From contig NZ_JAQTLS010000002.1 of the NCBI RefSeq assembly GCF_028714775.1, positions 186,001 through 250,000 on the forward strand: DNA of 64,000 bases, given 5' to 3'. The DNA comes from Thiothrix sp. (GTDB taxonomy: Bacteria; Pseudomonadota; Gammaproteobacteria; Thiotrichales; Thiotrichaceae). The notes under the pieces were generated by a model. That model ran no database searches and had not been told where the DNA came from. It saw nothing but the letters and a program-made list of their open reading frames with translations. This document shows positions 35,399 to 44,720 of this stretch, piece after piece (positions within the stretch are counted from its first letter, which is position 1; each line of letters starts with the position of its first letter). Both the position numbers and the translations under genes were made by a program.

Positions 35399-35704
35399 TT
35401 ACAACCCGTAATAGCGGGCGACATATTGCTGCTCTGCCGGGGACGCGGGTGCAGAAACAGGTATCGCTTGGCTGATATAACCTTGTTGCGGCATATAGGT
35501 TAACGGGGCATTGTTGCTCGGATAATAGGGCATCGTTGCACTCATGTAAGGGTTGCTGGTCGGTGCGGGTGCTGGCATTCCATAAGCACTGTAAGCACGA
35601 TCCTGCCACGCCATATAGAGTGGGTTGTTTTGCACATTGGCACAGCCGGATAACAAAATTAAGGTAATTCCCGGCAATAACACGCTGTTTTTTATTATGT
35701 TCAT
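35399..35704 (-). CDS. Small Tyr/Pro-rich lipoprotein
   Basis: A 101-residue exported lipoprotein with signal peptide and lipobox LLSGC (Cys about residue 21). The short mature part is rich in Tyr, Pro, Ala and Met (YSAYGMPAPAP, YPSNNAPLTYMPQQGY) and lacks a recognisable domain. It is probably an outer-membrane-anchored structural protein. The 170 bases downstream hold only a perfect 7-base hairpin (35345-35362) without a T-run. Confidence 0.72.
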   Translation of the reverse strand: MNIIKNSVLLPGITLILLSGCANVQNNPLYMAWQDRAYSAYGMPAPAPTSNPYMSATMPYYPSNNAPLTYMPQQGYISQAIPVSAPASPAEQQYVARYYGL

Positions 35705-35831
35705 TGCGTTTATTCGTTGTTGTTGGGTTTGTCTATGGGATGTATCGTGACAAAAAACGCAGGCAATGTGCAGCGTTTGCTGGATAAACGGTGTGCAAGC
35801 GGATAGGAGGAATAAAAAGGGGGATTATCGG

Positions 35832-36905
35832 TTAATTTTTGCCCTTTCCGTGCTGCTGGATTGCCCAATCTATGTGCTCAAGCACCACCTCATTGCTGAT
35901 TTCTGCGCGGCGGGAGTGCAGCAAACGCAGCGTGGATGGATGAGCGGGCATATTGCCCAAAGCCACGGCGATATTCCGCAACCAGCGCTGATAACCGATG
36001 CGGCGGATCGCAGAACCTTCCAACTTGCGTAAGAATTCATTTTCAGTCCATTGGAACAAGTCACTGAGCAGGGCGCTGTCCAGTTGGTGGCGCACGGCAA
36101 AGTCGGCTTCGGTGGAGGTGTGGGCAAAGCGGTTCCACGGGCAAATCAGTTGGCAGTCATCGCAGCCGTAGATGCGGTTGCCCATCAAGGGGCGCAGTTC
36201 CAGCGGAATGATGCCCTGATGCTCAATGGTGAGGTAGGAAATGCAGCGTCGCGCATCCAGCGTGTAAGGCGCGATGATAGCGGCGGTGGGGCATACGTCG
36301 ATGCAGGCGCTACATTGCCCGCAATGGGCAGCAAGTTCGCCAGTTTCGGGTAAGGCTAAGTCGGTGTAGATTTCCCCCAAGAAAAACCACGAGCCTGCGT
36401 CGCGGCTGAGGATGTTGGTGTGTTTGCCCATCCAGCCCAGCCCGGCTTTTACCGCAATGGGTTTTTCCAGCACTGGGGCGCTGTCAGTGAAAACGCGGTA
36501 GCCGAATGTGCCGATCTCGGCTTGCAGGTGTTGCGCGAGTTTTTCCAAGCGTTGGCGGATCAGCTTGTGGTAATCACGCCCGAGTGCGTAGCGGGAAATG
36601 TAAGCGCGTTGCGGGTGGTTGAGCAGCATTTCCGCATCGGTGCTGTCAGGCGGGAAATAGTCCATGCGCACGCTGATGATGCTGATTGTGCCGGGAACCA
36701 GTTCGGCGGGGCGGCTGCGTTTCGTGCCGTGGCTTTGCATCCAGCCCATGTCGCCGTGATAGCCTTTTGCCAGCCAGTCGTGCAAGCGTTGTTCCGCGCT
36801 GGCAAGGTCGATATTGCTGATACCAAGGGCAGCGAAGCCCAGTTGTTTGCTGAATGACTGGAGCTTACGGAGAATATCAGTGCTGTTGGGGGGCGTGTTT
36901 ATCAT
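35832..36905 (-). CDS. queG: Epoxyqueuosine reductase
   Basis: A 357-residue cobalamin- and iron-sulfur-dependent enzyme that reduces epoxyqueuosine to queuosine in tRNA, the last step of the pathway. It has an N-terminal cobalamin-binding domain (GFAALGISNIDL, YHGDMGWM), then two 4Fe-4S motifs (CGQCSACIDVCP and CDDCQLICPWN). A C-terminal HEAT-like part ends in a Lys-rich tail. The queuosine precursor genes queC and queE lie about 17 kb away in the same window. It depends on cobalamin, which makes the nearby CbiC-like gene notable. Confidence 0.95.
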   Translation of the reverse strand: MINTPPNSTDILRKLQSFSKQLGFAALGISNIDLASAEQRLHDWLAKGYHGDMGWMQSHGTKRSRPAELVPGTISIISVRMDYFPPDSTDAEMLLNHPQRAYISRYALGRDYHKLIRQRLEKLAQHLQAEIGTFGYRVFTDSAPVLEKPIAVKAGLGWMGKHTNILSRDAGSWFFLGEIYTDLALPETGELAAHCGQCSACIDVCPTAAIIAPYTLDARRCISYLTIEHQGIIPLELRPLMGNRIYGCDDCQLICPWNRFAHTSTEADFAVRHQLDSALLSDLFQWTENEFLRKLEGSAIRRIGYQRWLRNIAVALGNMPAHPSTLRLLHSRRAEISNEVVLEHIDWAIQQHGKGKN

Positions 36906-37006
36906 TTCGGCATTCTGCCAGTTATCCTGAATTTTTTCGACAAATGGTCTATTTTAATGGGCAATCGGCATAATCTATTGCTGTGGGTTTTTCGGGGGCA
37001 ATCATC

Positions 37007-38422
37007 ATGGGCGATACCACATCAGACGTGCAGGGCAAGGCGCAAACTTTGCGTGCGCAAGTGCAGGAACTGCAACTCAAAGCAGCCAAAGCGCAGGAAT
37101 ACGTTGACCAGCAACAGGCGCGACGTACCAAGTTGTTGGCGGAGCGTGAGCAATACGTCAAACAGAACCCCTCGGCTGCGTCGCTGGTAACGCCTTCGGT
37201 CGAAGTTAGCCCCGCAGATGCGAAAGAACCCTCAGGTTGTATGTTCGCCGGAAAATCAAGTGCGGCGAAAACACCCGCCACCGCTCCTGCGGCTAATGCA
37301 TCGGCGCATCCCAAACTGGTTAGCCTCAATGCCCAAATTGCTGACTGCGATAACCTGTTGGCGGTGTGGAAAAAGCGCGTGGAAGAATACAGCAGCATGG
37401 CAAGTAAGCTCACTGCCGATGCTGATGCGCTGGATAAGCGTGGGCAAGCAACCCCAGCGGGGCAAACCCAGCAAACCACCCCTACTGCGGGTACTTACAG
37501 CGTCGTGCTGCACCGCACCGACATTGCCGCCCCGCCCGTCAATATGACCTTGGATCAGCCGTTTACTGCCGACGCTATCCACATCCGGCGCAACAACCAA
37601 ACGATCAGCGGCAACACCATCAGCGACACGATTTTGGATTTGCCTTACGGACAGGCGCAAAAGTTGGCGGATCAGGCGCACCGCGATGCCATCCAGTTGA
37701 TCCCTTCTGACCAGTTCGCGGGTGGGGAATTGGAAAATCTCACGATCAGCGGCAACCGCATCCATTCCAGCGGCAAGTTGCAGGGTATTTTCGGCTCAGA
37801 CGGCATCTTCCGTAACCTGACGATCATTTCCAACACCATCGACACCCAGTCAGACCACAAAATCACCATCAATGGTTTGGTCGGAAAAAATAACCGCATC
37901 CAAGCCAACCGCGACGCGCAAGGCAAATTGGTCGCGGTGCAGCTCAACCCCATCCGTTTGGGCGGTAATCTGGCAACGGGCAATGTCTGGATTTTGTCGG
38001 TAGTGGCAGAAGACCAAACGCAATACGGTTACAGCCCGTTGGATGTCGGTAATGACGGCAATCAGCACATTCAGGATAACCGCAGCGTGGCGCAAAACCG
38101 TGACCGGGCAAATGGCGATGCCAACCTGACGAATTTCCCGCTGAGCGAATTCAAGCGCCAATTACGCACCATGACCATCGGGCAATTGCTGCAATACAGC
38201 CCCTCCGTGGATGCGGCAGTGAATGCATGGTTGCTCAAAGTGGGGGAATTGCTGCCGGGTTCCGCGAACTTGCTGGCACGGGTGGAACAAGCGCGTGCGG
38301 CTTACGAGATGCAGCGCAATGTCCCGATTAGTGAACTGCTTGCCCACAGCCCGGATTTGCAGAATTTCTTCATTCAAGCCTTAGCGAAATGGGTGGCAAG
38401 CACAACGGCAGGGAAGGCTTAA
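37007..38422 (+). CDS. Hypothetical protein: coiled coil plus beta-helix-like repeats
   Basis: A 471-residue protein I do not recognise. Residues about 5-50 are a Gln/Lys/Ala-rich coiled coil, followed by a Pro/Ala-rich linker and a second helical stretch. The middle (about 185-320) has recurring N-x-T-I-x-x-N-x-I units (TISGNTI, LTISGNRI, LTIISNTI), typical of a right-handed parallel beta-helix. The C-terminal 100 residues are helical. There is no signal peptide or membrane helix. The ATG at 37007 is chosen over a GTG eight codons upstream. It is monocistronic and divergent from queG. Confidence 0.75.
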   Translation: MGDTTSDVQGKAQTLRAQVQELQLKAAKAQEYVDQQQARRTKLLAEREQYVKQNPSAASLVTPSVEVSPADAKEPSGCMFAGKSSAAKTPATAPAANASAHPKLVSLNAQIADCDNLLAVWKKRVEEYSSMASKLTADADALDKRGQATPAGQTQQTTPTAGTYSVVLHRTDIAAPPVNMTLDQPFTADAIHIRRNNQTISGNTISDTILDLPYGQAQKLADQAHRDAIQLIPSDQFAGGELENLTISGNRIHSSGKLQGIFGSDGIFRNLTIISNTIDTQSDHKITINGLVGKNNRIQANRDAQGKLVAVQLNPIRLGGNLATGNVWILSVVAEDQTQYGYSPLDVGNDGNQHIQDNRSVAQNRDRANGDANLTNFPLSEFKRQLRTMTIGQLLQYSPSVDAAVNAWLLKVGELLPGSANLLARVEQARAAYEMQRNVPISELLAHSPDLQNFFIQALAKWVASTTAGKA

Positions 38423-38443
38423 GCCCACGCCTGCCGCCGAGAT

Positions 38444-39127
38444 TTAGTGCTGTTGGTAACGGGTCAGGCGGGTTTCGATCACTTGCCCATCATCGTTGTG
38501 CTGCGCTTGGACAATGCCGTAACCCAGTTCTGGGGCAAGCCATACAGTGGTTTTACGCTCACCATCCGTATGCTGTACTTTTTCGCACTCGAAACGTCCC
38601 GCCGGGGTTTCCAGCGTTTCCTTACCGAGTTTACGGAAGCTGTACGTGTGTACCTTACCCCTATTGGCAGTGTGGTAGGTCAGCGGTTTATTGGCGGCAA
38701 GGTCGTCCATCAGGCGCAATTCCATCAGCGCGGGGTCGATCGTGCCATTGGGCGTTTGCAGTTGGAGGCTGCTGCCATCATAGGTTTCTTGCGCTTGGGT
38801 AGGGCTGCTGAAAGTGACTTCATCCCGGCGGTTTTTGCGTTTGCTTTTGTGCTGGAGTGAATAGCTTTTTGGCAGCAATTGTTCGCCCTGTCGTGCCCCG
38901 CTGCTGCGTTCGTTTAATACATCGCCACTCAAGATCGCGGCAAGCCCGTTGGCTTTGGTCAGCTTTTGGTAGGTATAGCTACCGCCATTGTAGCTCAGGC
39001 TGGCATCCATACCGCCGAGGGTGATGCCGTCCACATTGACCGAATAGCTGGCCTGAAAAGCGTCAGGGGCGGCTTGCGCCAGTGAGCTGGCAAGTAACAG
39101 GCTAAGGGCTGGTAGTGTGTATTTCAT
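38444..39127 (-). CDS. Exported DUF3108 protein
   Basis: A 227-residue protein with a signal peptide (cleavage after AQA, about residue 19) and a DUF3108 domain. The family pattern is visible in YSVNVDGITLGGMDASLSY, NRRDEVTFS, LELRLMDDLAANK-type helix and WLAPELGYGIVQAQHND near the C-terminus. It is probably a periplasmic beta-barrel or lipocalin-like protein of unknown function. It stands alone. Confidence 0.87.
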   Translation of the reverse strand: MKYTLPALSLLLASSLAQAAPDAFQASYSVNVDGITLGGMDASLSYNGGSYTYQKLTKANGLAAILSGDVLNERSSGARQGEQLLPKSYSLQHKSKRKNRRDEVTFSSPTQAQETYDGSSLQLQTPNGTIDPALMELRLMDDLAANKPLTYHTANRGKVHTYSFRKLGKETLETPAGRFECEKVQHTDGERKTTVWLAPELGYGIVQAQHNDDGQVIETRLTRYQQH

Positions 39128-39389
39128 GTTGTGTCGGTTCCTTGTTTTGGGTGTCCATTGCCGCGTTTGACCGCCAAATAGTGGGTCAGTTCAGGTGCTA
39201 ATCTTGAGGTTCGGCAACAAAGCAGTTGACCAGCCATCAAAAATACTACAAAGATGATCTAAAATATTGGAAAATCAGCCCAGCGAGCCAAGAATTGCTC
39301 TGCAACCTCGGTGATGTCTTGGCAGGTCAACGGTAGGTCGTTTAGGAATGACCGCCGCGATGCATTGAAAAATCAGGGAGAACCCTTCT

Positions 39390-39716
39390 GTGAGTAAAAA
39401 TATTCTTCAACTTTCCGATGCCACGTTTGGGCAGGAAGTACTGAAATCCCCAACGCCGGTACTGGTTGACTACTGGGCGGAATGGTGTGGGCCATGCAAA
39501 ATGATTGCGCCTCTGCTGGAAGAGCTGGCGGTTGAATTTGCGGGCAAGTTGACTATTGCCAAGCTGAATATTGACCATAACCAAGTAACGCCGCCGCGTT
39601 ACGGTATCCGTGGTATCCCAACCTTGATGCTGTTCAAAAATGGTGAAGTGGCTGCGACCAAAGTTGGGGCGCTGTCTAAATCCCAGTTGACGGCATTCCT
39701 TAACCAGAACCTGTAA
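39390..39716 (+). CDS. trxA: Thioredoxin
   Basis: A 108-residue thioredoxin 1 that reduces cytoplasmic disulfides. The active site is WCGPCK, with Cys33 and Cys36, and the cis-proline motif GIPTLMLF follows. The GTG start has AGGGAGA upstream. The 262 bases before it hold the promoter area; no gene is seen there. As in many gammaproteobacteria it sits directly upstream of rho. Confidence 0.96.
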   Translation: MSKNILQLSDATFGQEVLKSPTPVLVDYWAEWCGPCKMIAPLLEELAVEFAGKLTIAKLNIDHNQVTPPRYGIRGIPTLMLFKNGEVAATKVGALSKSQLTAFLNQNL

Positions 39717-39729
39717 GCACAATACGTCG

Positions 39730-39759
39730 CGCCATGAGGGGTTTTTTCCGCTCATGGCG
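39730..39759 (+). terminator. Hairpin after trxA
   Basis: A perfect 9-base stem, CGCCATGAG (39730-39738) with CTCATGGCG (39751-39759). Its loop carries the T-run. There is no T-run after the stem, so it may stabilise the trxA 3' end rather than terminate efficiently. Confidence 0.5.
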
Positions 39760-40013
39760 TGCCGGAGAGCACTATTTTACTAGACGCAACCTGATCTGCG
39801 TGCTAACTTAGCTTCACTTGAGTCTGCATCCAGATTCATTCCTGCGAATCCTGTCCCGTTTCTTTCGATGGAATCCTATTTAAGCCTCTATCCGTGCGCT
39901 TAGATTGCCTCTATGGGCTTTATACGTTATTCCAACGACATCTGCTGCTATTAAGGGACAGGGGCTACCTTATCAACTGGATTTGATAAAACACCTCACT
40001 CACACATACACAT
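39760..40013 (+). promoter_or_regulatory. Long untranslated leader/promoter region of rho
   Basis: About 250 bases without a credible gene precede rho. They are rich in C and T with few G (for example runs like CCTGTCCCGTTTCTTTC), the composition of a Rho loading region. In enterobacteria rho is autoregulated by termination in its leader; the same is inferred here. No specific promoter boxes are assigned. Confidence 0.45.
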
Positions 40014-41273
40014 ATGAACCTGTCTGAATTAAAGAAAAAATCGGTCACTGAAGTTTTCGAAATGGCGCAAGCCATGGGCATTGAAAGCATTTCGCGCACC
40101 CGCAAGCAAGACATTATGTTTGCCCTGTTGAAGGCACATGCGCAAAATGGCGATGACATTTACAGCGACGGCGTGTTGGAAATCCTGCAAGACGGCTTCG
40201 GCTTCTTGCGCTCGGAAGACTCCAGCTACCTCGCCGGGGCAGATGACATCTACGTTTCGCCCAGTCAGATACGCCGCTTCGGGCTGCGGACGGGGGATAC
40301 GGTCGCGGGGAAAATTCGTCCTCCCAAGGATAACGAACGTTATTTCGCCCTGCTGAAAGTCGATAGCATCAACTACGAGCCACCAGAAAGTGCGCGTAAC
40401 AAGATTGCCTTTGAAAACCTCACGCCTTTGCACGCCGATGAACGGATGCGCATGGAGCGTGGTAATGGTAGCCGTGAGGATATTACCGCCCGCGTTATCG
40501 ACATCGTAGCGCCTTTCGGTAAAGGCCAACGGGGTTTGATTATCGCGCCGCCAAAGGCCGGTAAAACCATCATGCTGCAAAACATTGCGCAGAGCATTGC
40601 CTCCAATTACCCAGACAGTTACCTAATCGTCTTGCTGATCGACGAACGCCCGGAAGAAGTAACGGAAATGTCGCGCATGGTGCAAGGCGAAGTGGTTTCT
40701 TCCACCTTCGACGAGCCTGCTGCCCGCCACGTTCAAGTTGCGGAAATGGTCATCGAAAAAGCCAAGCGTTTGGTCGAGCACAAGCGTGACGTGGTAATCC
40801 TGCTGGATTCCATCACCCGTTTGGCGCGTGCTTACAATACCGTCGTGCCATCCTCCGGTAAGGTGTTGACAGGTGGTGTGGATGCGAACGCATTGCATCG
40901 CCCGAAACGTTTCTTCGGTGCGGCACGTAATATCGAAGAAGGTGGCAGCTTGACCATCATTGCCACCGCGCTGATTGATACCGGCTCCAAAATGGACGAG
41001 GTTATCTACGAAGAATTCAAGGGTACGGGCAACATGGAAATCCATCTGGATCGCCGTATTTCCGAGAAGCGCGTATTCCCTGCGATCAACATCAACCGTT
41101 CCGGCACGCGCCGCGAAGAGTTGCTGACCACCCAAGACGAACTGCAAACCTTGTGGGTATTGCGCAAGTTCTTACACGGTATGGACGATCTGGAAGCGAT
41201 GGAACTGTTGTTCGACAAGCTCTCCAAAACCAAGACCAATAGCGAATTCTTCGATGTAATGCGTCGCGGGTAA
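40014..41273 (+). CDS. rho: Transcription termination factor Rho
   Basis: A 419-residue hexameric RNA helicase that ends transcription. It has an N-terminal RNA-binding helix bundle and cold-shock fold ([18 protein letters not shown], then [16 protein letters not shown]), and a RecA-type ATPase core (Walker A PPKAGKT, Walker [17 protein letters not shown]). The secondary RNA site and R-loop are near [25 protein letters not shown]. The length and order are as in E. coli. No strong Shine-Dalgarno precedes the ATG. Confidence 0.97.
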   Translation: MNLSELKKKSVTEVFEMAQAMGIESISRTRKQDIMFALLKAHAQNGDDIYSDGVLEILQDGFGFLRSEDSSYLAGADDIYVSPSQIRRFGLRTGDTVAGKIRPPKDNERYFALLKVDSINYEPPESARNKIAFENLTPLHADERMRMERGNGSREDITARVIDIVAPFGKGQRGLIIAPPKAGKTIMLQNIAQSIASNYPDSYLIVLLIDERPEEVTEMSRMVQGEVVSSTFDEPAARHVQVAEMVIEKAKRLVEHKRDVVILLDSITRLARAYNTVVPSSGKVLTGGVDANALHRPKRFFGAARNIEEGGSLTIIATALIDTGSKMDEVIYEEFKGTGNMEIHLDRRISEKRVFPAININRSGTRREELLTTQDELQTLWVLRKFLHGMDDLEAMELLFDKLSKTKTNSEFFDVMRRG

Positions 41274-41331
41274 GTAACACACCCCATCCCTGCCATCCCA
41301 TCGCGCTTGGCAGGGCATCGGAGGATTTCCC

Positions 41332-42678
41332 TTGAGTCATATCCCCCAAACCCCTCCACCTGCTCCCACGTTTTGGGAAGCCTTCCTGTACTGGCTGAAA
41401 CTGGGTTTCATCAGCTTTGGTGGCCCTGCTGGGCAAATCGCCATGATGCACACCGATCTGGTGGAGCGCAAACGCTGGATTTCCGAACACCGTTTCCTGC
41501 ACGCACTGAATTTCTGCATGATCTTGCCGGGGCCGGAAGCTATCCAATTGGCGATTTACATCAGTTGGTTGATGCACGGCGTATGGGGCGCAATCGTGGC
41601 GGGAGTGCTATTTTTCCTGCCGTCATTTTTGCTGCTGTCGTTGTTGGCGGGGGTCTATCTGGCGTGGGGCGATGTGCCGCTGGTGCAAGGGTTGTTCTAC
41701 GGTATCAAGCCTGCGGTGGTGGCGGTGGTGTTGTTTGCCGCGTGGCGTATCGGTAGCCGTGCGCTGAAAAATGAAGTGCTGTGGGGTATAGCGGCGCTGG
41801 CGTTTGTTGCTATCTTCGTGTTTGGGGTGGGTTTCCCGTGGATTGTGTTGGCAGCGGCAGTGCTGGGGGCAATCGGCGGCAAACTGATGCCGGAAAAATT
41901 CAAAAGCGGCGGTGGGCACGGCGCAAGCAATAAGGTTTACGGTGCGGCGGTGATTGATGACGATACCCCGACACCTGCGCACGCCAAATTTTCTTGGGCA
42001 AAGCTGGCAATGACTGTGGTGGCTTGCACGCTGATTTGGTTGGTGGCGATGTTTGCCATCCGTGGTGAAACGGCGTTGACGGAAATGGCGACCTTTTTCA
42101 GTAAGGCCGCGTTTCTGACCATCGGTGGCGCGTATGCGGTGCTGCCTTACGTTTATCAGGGCGGGGTGGAACATTACACTTGGCTGACTGGGCCGCAAAT
42201 GATGGACGGTTTGGCGCTGGGTGAAACCACGCCGGGGCCGTTGATCATGGTGGTGACGTGGGTTGGCTACCTCGGTGGGGTTGCCAAAGGGGTTGCCGCT
42301 AATTCGGTGATGGCAGGTTTGGCAGGAGCTGCGGTGGCGACCTTTTTCACCTTCCTACCGTCGTTCCTGTTCATCCTCGTCGGTGCGCCAGTGGTGGAAT
42401 CGACACGGGGCGAATTGAAATTTACCGCGCCGCTGACTGGCGTGACCGCCGCCGTGGTCGGCGTGATCCTGAATCTGGCAGTATTCTTTGCATGGCACAC
42501 CTTCTGGCCTAAAGGCACGGGGAGTGCGCCGTTTGCGCAGCCGTTCGAGTGGTTTACAGTGCTGGTTGCGGTGGCTGCGTTCGTTGCCTTGTGGAAATAC
42601 AAGGTGGACATCATGAAAGTAATCGGCGCGTGTGCGCTGTTAGGTCTAGTTTACACTTACATTTTGGGGATCATGTAA
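41332..42678 (+). CDS. chrA: Chromate transporter-family protein (ChrA)
   Basis: A 448-residue inner-membrane protein built of two homologous CHR halves. The N-terminal half has FWEAFLYWLKLGFISFGGPAGQIAMM and MILPGPEAIQLAIYI. The C-terminal half has FFSKAAFLTIGGAYAVLPYV and LALGETTPGPLIMVVTWVGYLGG. It exports chromate or a related oxyanion. The TTG start at 41332 is supported by GGAGG seven bases upstream. It is followed after two bases by a rhodanese gene, making a probable operon. Confidence 0.92.
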   Translation: MSHIPQTPPPAPTFWEAFLYWLKLGFISFGGPAGQIAMMHTDLVERKRWISEHRFLHALNFCMILPGPEAIQLAIYISWLMHGVWGAIVAGVLFFLPSFLLLSLLAGVYLAWGDVPLVQGLFYGIKPAVVAVVLFAAWRIGSRALKNEVLWGIAALAFVAIFVFGVGFPWIVLAAAVLGAIGGKLMPEKFKSGGGHGASNKVYGAAVIDDDTPTPAHAKFSWAKLAMTVVACTLIWLVAMFAIRGETALTEMATFFSKAAFLTIGGAYAVLPYVYQGGVEHYTWLTGPQMMDGLALGETTPGPLIMVVTWVGYLGGVAKGVAANSVMAGLAGAAVATFFTFLPSFLFILVGAPVVESTRGELKFTAPLTGVTAAVVGVILNLAVFFAWHTFWPKGTGSAPFAQPFEWFTVLVAVAAFVALWKYKVDIMKVIGACALLGLVYTYILGIM

Positions 42679-42680
42679 CC

Positions 42681-42995
42681 ATGGAACGTACCATCAAACC
42701 TGAAGACTTTGCCGCCATTGCCGATACCGCCATTGTGCTGGATGTGCGCCGCAAGGAAGACCGCGATGCTTCCAATGAAACCCTTCCTTTTGCTTTATGG
42801 AAAGACCCCGCGCAAATTGACCAGTGGATTGGTGCACTGCCGCACAGCCACGAAGTCATCATCTATTGTGTGCGTGGCGGGGCTGTCAGCAACAGCGTGG
42901 TTGACCGCCTGCAAGCCGATGGCGTGAAAGCGCGGTTCATTGAGGGTGGGATTGAAGGGGTGAAAGCGGCTGGGGGCAAAGTAGGGCGTAAGTGA
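42681..42995 (+). CDS. Single-domain rhodanese
   Basis: A 104-residue rhodanese-fold protein with active-site Cys63 in IYCVRGGAVSN. It has the usual N-terminal LDVRRKEDRDA motif, and would transfer sulfane sulfur to thiophilic acceptors. Its ATG lies two bases after the chrA stop, so the pair is co-transcribed. Small rhodaneses are often linked to ChrA genes, where a role in oxyanion stress is inferred. Confidence 0.9.
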   Translation: MERTIKPEDFAAIADTAIVLDVRRKEDRDASNETLPFALWKDPAQIDQWIGALPHSHEVIIYCVRGGAVSNSVVDRLQADGVKARFIEGGIEGVKAAGGKVGRK

Positions 42996-43017
42996 TGCGT
43001 TACATCGGAACTATCCA

Positions 43018-43926
43018 ATGAGCAGCCACATCCAGTCACTCCAACAAAAAAAACTCCTGCCCAGCCCGCCGGATTTTCTCAGCAGTGCCGTGCAATACGA
43101 AGTCATCATGGGTTCGGTGGCGTATGGGGTCAGCAACGACAGTTCGGACATGGACATCTACGCTTTTGCGATTCCGCCCAAGACCATGATGTTTCCGCAT
43201 TTGCGCGGCGAAATTCCGGGTTTTGACAACTATTCGGTGCAATTCGAGCAGTACCAGCAGCATCATATCCGCGATACGGCGGCGTTGGGTGGCAAGGGGC
43301 GGGTGTATGACGTGACGGTGTTTGCGATTGCCAAGTATTTCCGCCTGCTGACCGAGAATAACCCCAACATTATCGACAGCCTGTATGTGCCGGAAAATTG
43401 CGTGCTGTATGCCTCGCCCATCGGCAAGCTGGTGCGCGAGCGGCGGCAACTGTTCCTGCACAAGGGCTGCTGGGCGAAGTTCAAGGGGTATGCCTACGGG
43501 CAGATGCACAAAATCCGTACCAAACAGCCGGAGGGCAAGCGCAAGGAATTAACGGAGCAATTCGGTTATGACGTGAAATTTGCCTACCATGTGGTGCGCT
43601 TGCTGGGCGAGGTTGAGCAATTGTTGATGCATCAGGACATGGATTTGCAGCGCGATGCCGAACAGATGAAAGCGATCCGCCGGGGTGAATGGACGCTGCC
43701 GCAACTCGAAGATTACTTTGCCCGCAAGGAAGCCGATCTGGAACGGGTGTATCTCGCCAGCCGCTTGCCGGATGCGCCGGATACGGATGCCATTCGCCAG
43801 TTGCTGACGGATTGTCTGGAACAGCATTTCGGCTCGATCAGCGAGGCGGTGAGCCGTCCGCACGCGGCTGAACGGGCGTTGGAGGAGATTGGGCAGGTGT
43901 TGCAACGTTATCAGGGGAAAATGTAA
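43018..43926 (+). CDS. Nucleotidyltransferase-fold protein (first of two)
   Basis: A 302-residue protein with the polymerase-beta/NTase core near its N-terminus: Gly32-Ser33 in the GSVAYG motif, and metal-binding Asp44 and Asp46 (SSDMDIYAF). The remainder is helical. The substrate is unknown; relatives are annotated only as predicted nucleotidyltransferases. It immediately precedes a second NTase gene (no gap) and starts 22 bases after the rhodanese gene. Base composition resembles the host genes. Confidence 0.85.
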   Translation: MSSHIQSLQQKKLLPSPPDFLSSAVQYEVIMGSVAYGVSNDSSDMDIYAFAIPPKTMMFPHLRGEIPGFDNYSVQFEQYQQHHIRDTAALGGKGRVYDVTVFAIAKYFRLLTENNPNIIDSLYVPENCVLYASPIGKLVRERRQLFLHKGCWAKFKGYAYGQMHKIRTKQPEGKRKELTEQFGYDVKFAYHVVRLLGEVEQLLMHQDMDLQRDAEQMKAIRRGEWTLPQLEDYFARKEADLERVYLASRLPDAPDTDAIRQLLTDCLEQHFGSISEAVSRPHAAERALEEIGQVLQRYQGKM

Positions 43927-44703
43927 ATGCAGGAACTGATTAATACCAGCATCCGCACGGAAGTGTTGAGCAAGCTGGAGGAGCTGGCTCGCCAGCATCA
44001 GGTGACGATTATTAGCGCGATTGAAAGCGGCAGCCGTTCGTGGGGATTTCCTTCGCCGGATAGTGATTACGACGTGCGCTTTGTGTATGCCCATGCGCCG
44101 GAGTGGTACATCCAGCTTGACCCGGAACGCGATGTGATCGAACTGCCCGTCAACGCGGTGCTGGATATTGGCGGCTGGGATGTGCGCAAAGCGATGACGC
44201 TCGCCAACAGCGGCAACAGCGTGATTCAGGAATGGCTGATTTCACCGCTGGTTTACCACGAAGACTCGCAACGGGCTGCGCTGCTGCGTGAGATGGTGGC
44301 GCGTACCTTCAACGCCAAGGCGACTTTCCACCATTACAGCGCGATGGCGCATAACATGATTGCCGCGCTGGATGCGCCGGACATCAAGCTGAAACGGTTC
44401 TTTTACATCAGCCGCGCCACCCTGAGCGCGTTGTGGGTGATGCGCGAACACACGATGCCTACCGTCGTGTTCCCGGATTTGTTGCAGGCATTGACGGATG
44501 ACGTGGCGGTGCTGGAGGCGTTTCAGCGGCAGATTCGGGATAAGGCGACGAAAACCGAGGCGGAAACGGGGGCGGTTGATCCGCTGTGTCTGGCGTTTGT
44601 GCGGGCGGCGTATCGGGAGGTGATGGCGGCGGATGTGGATAAGTTGCCGCCAAGGCAATATGCTCTGAGTAATGACGATTTGCGTAAGTACTTGATGGGT
44701 TAA
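43927..44703 (+). CDS. Nucleotidyltransferase of the YcgL/COG3541 type (second of two)
   Basis: A 258-residue NTase with the hallmark GSRSWGFPSPDSDYDVRF (Gly35-Ser36, Asp47 and Asp49). The rest is helical, with the family YFYISRATLSALWV-like helix (FFYISRATLSALWVMRE). It starts at the base following the stop of the first NTase and ends 17 bases before the large NTPase gene. The family is often found beside phage-defence and toxin genes, but its substrate is not established. Confidence 0.88.
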   Translation: MQELINTSIRTEVLSKLEELARQHQVTIISAIESGSRSWGFPSPDSDYDVRFVYAHAPEWYIQLDPERDVIELPVNAVLDIGGWDVRKAMTLANSGNSVIQEWLISPLVYHEDSQRAALLREMVARTFNAKATFHHYSAMAHNMIAALDAPDIKLKRFFYISRATLSALWVMREHTMPTVVFPDLLQALTDDVAVLEAFQRQIRDKATKTEAETGAVDPLCLAFVRAAYREVMAADVDKLPPRQYALSNDDLRKYLMG

Positions 44704-44720
44704 GTGGCTGTTGAAAACTG

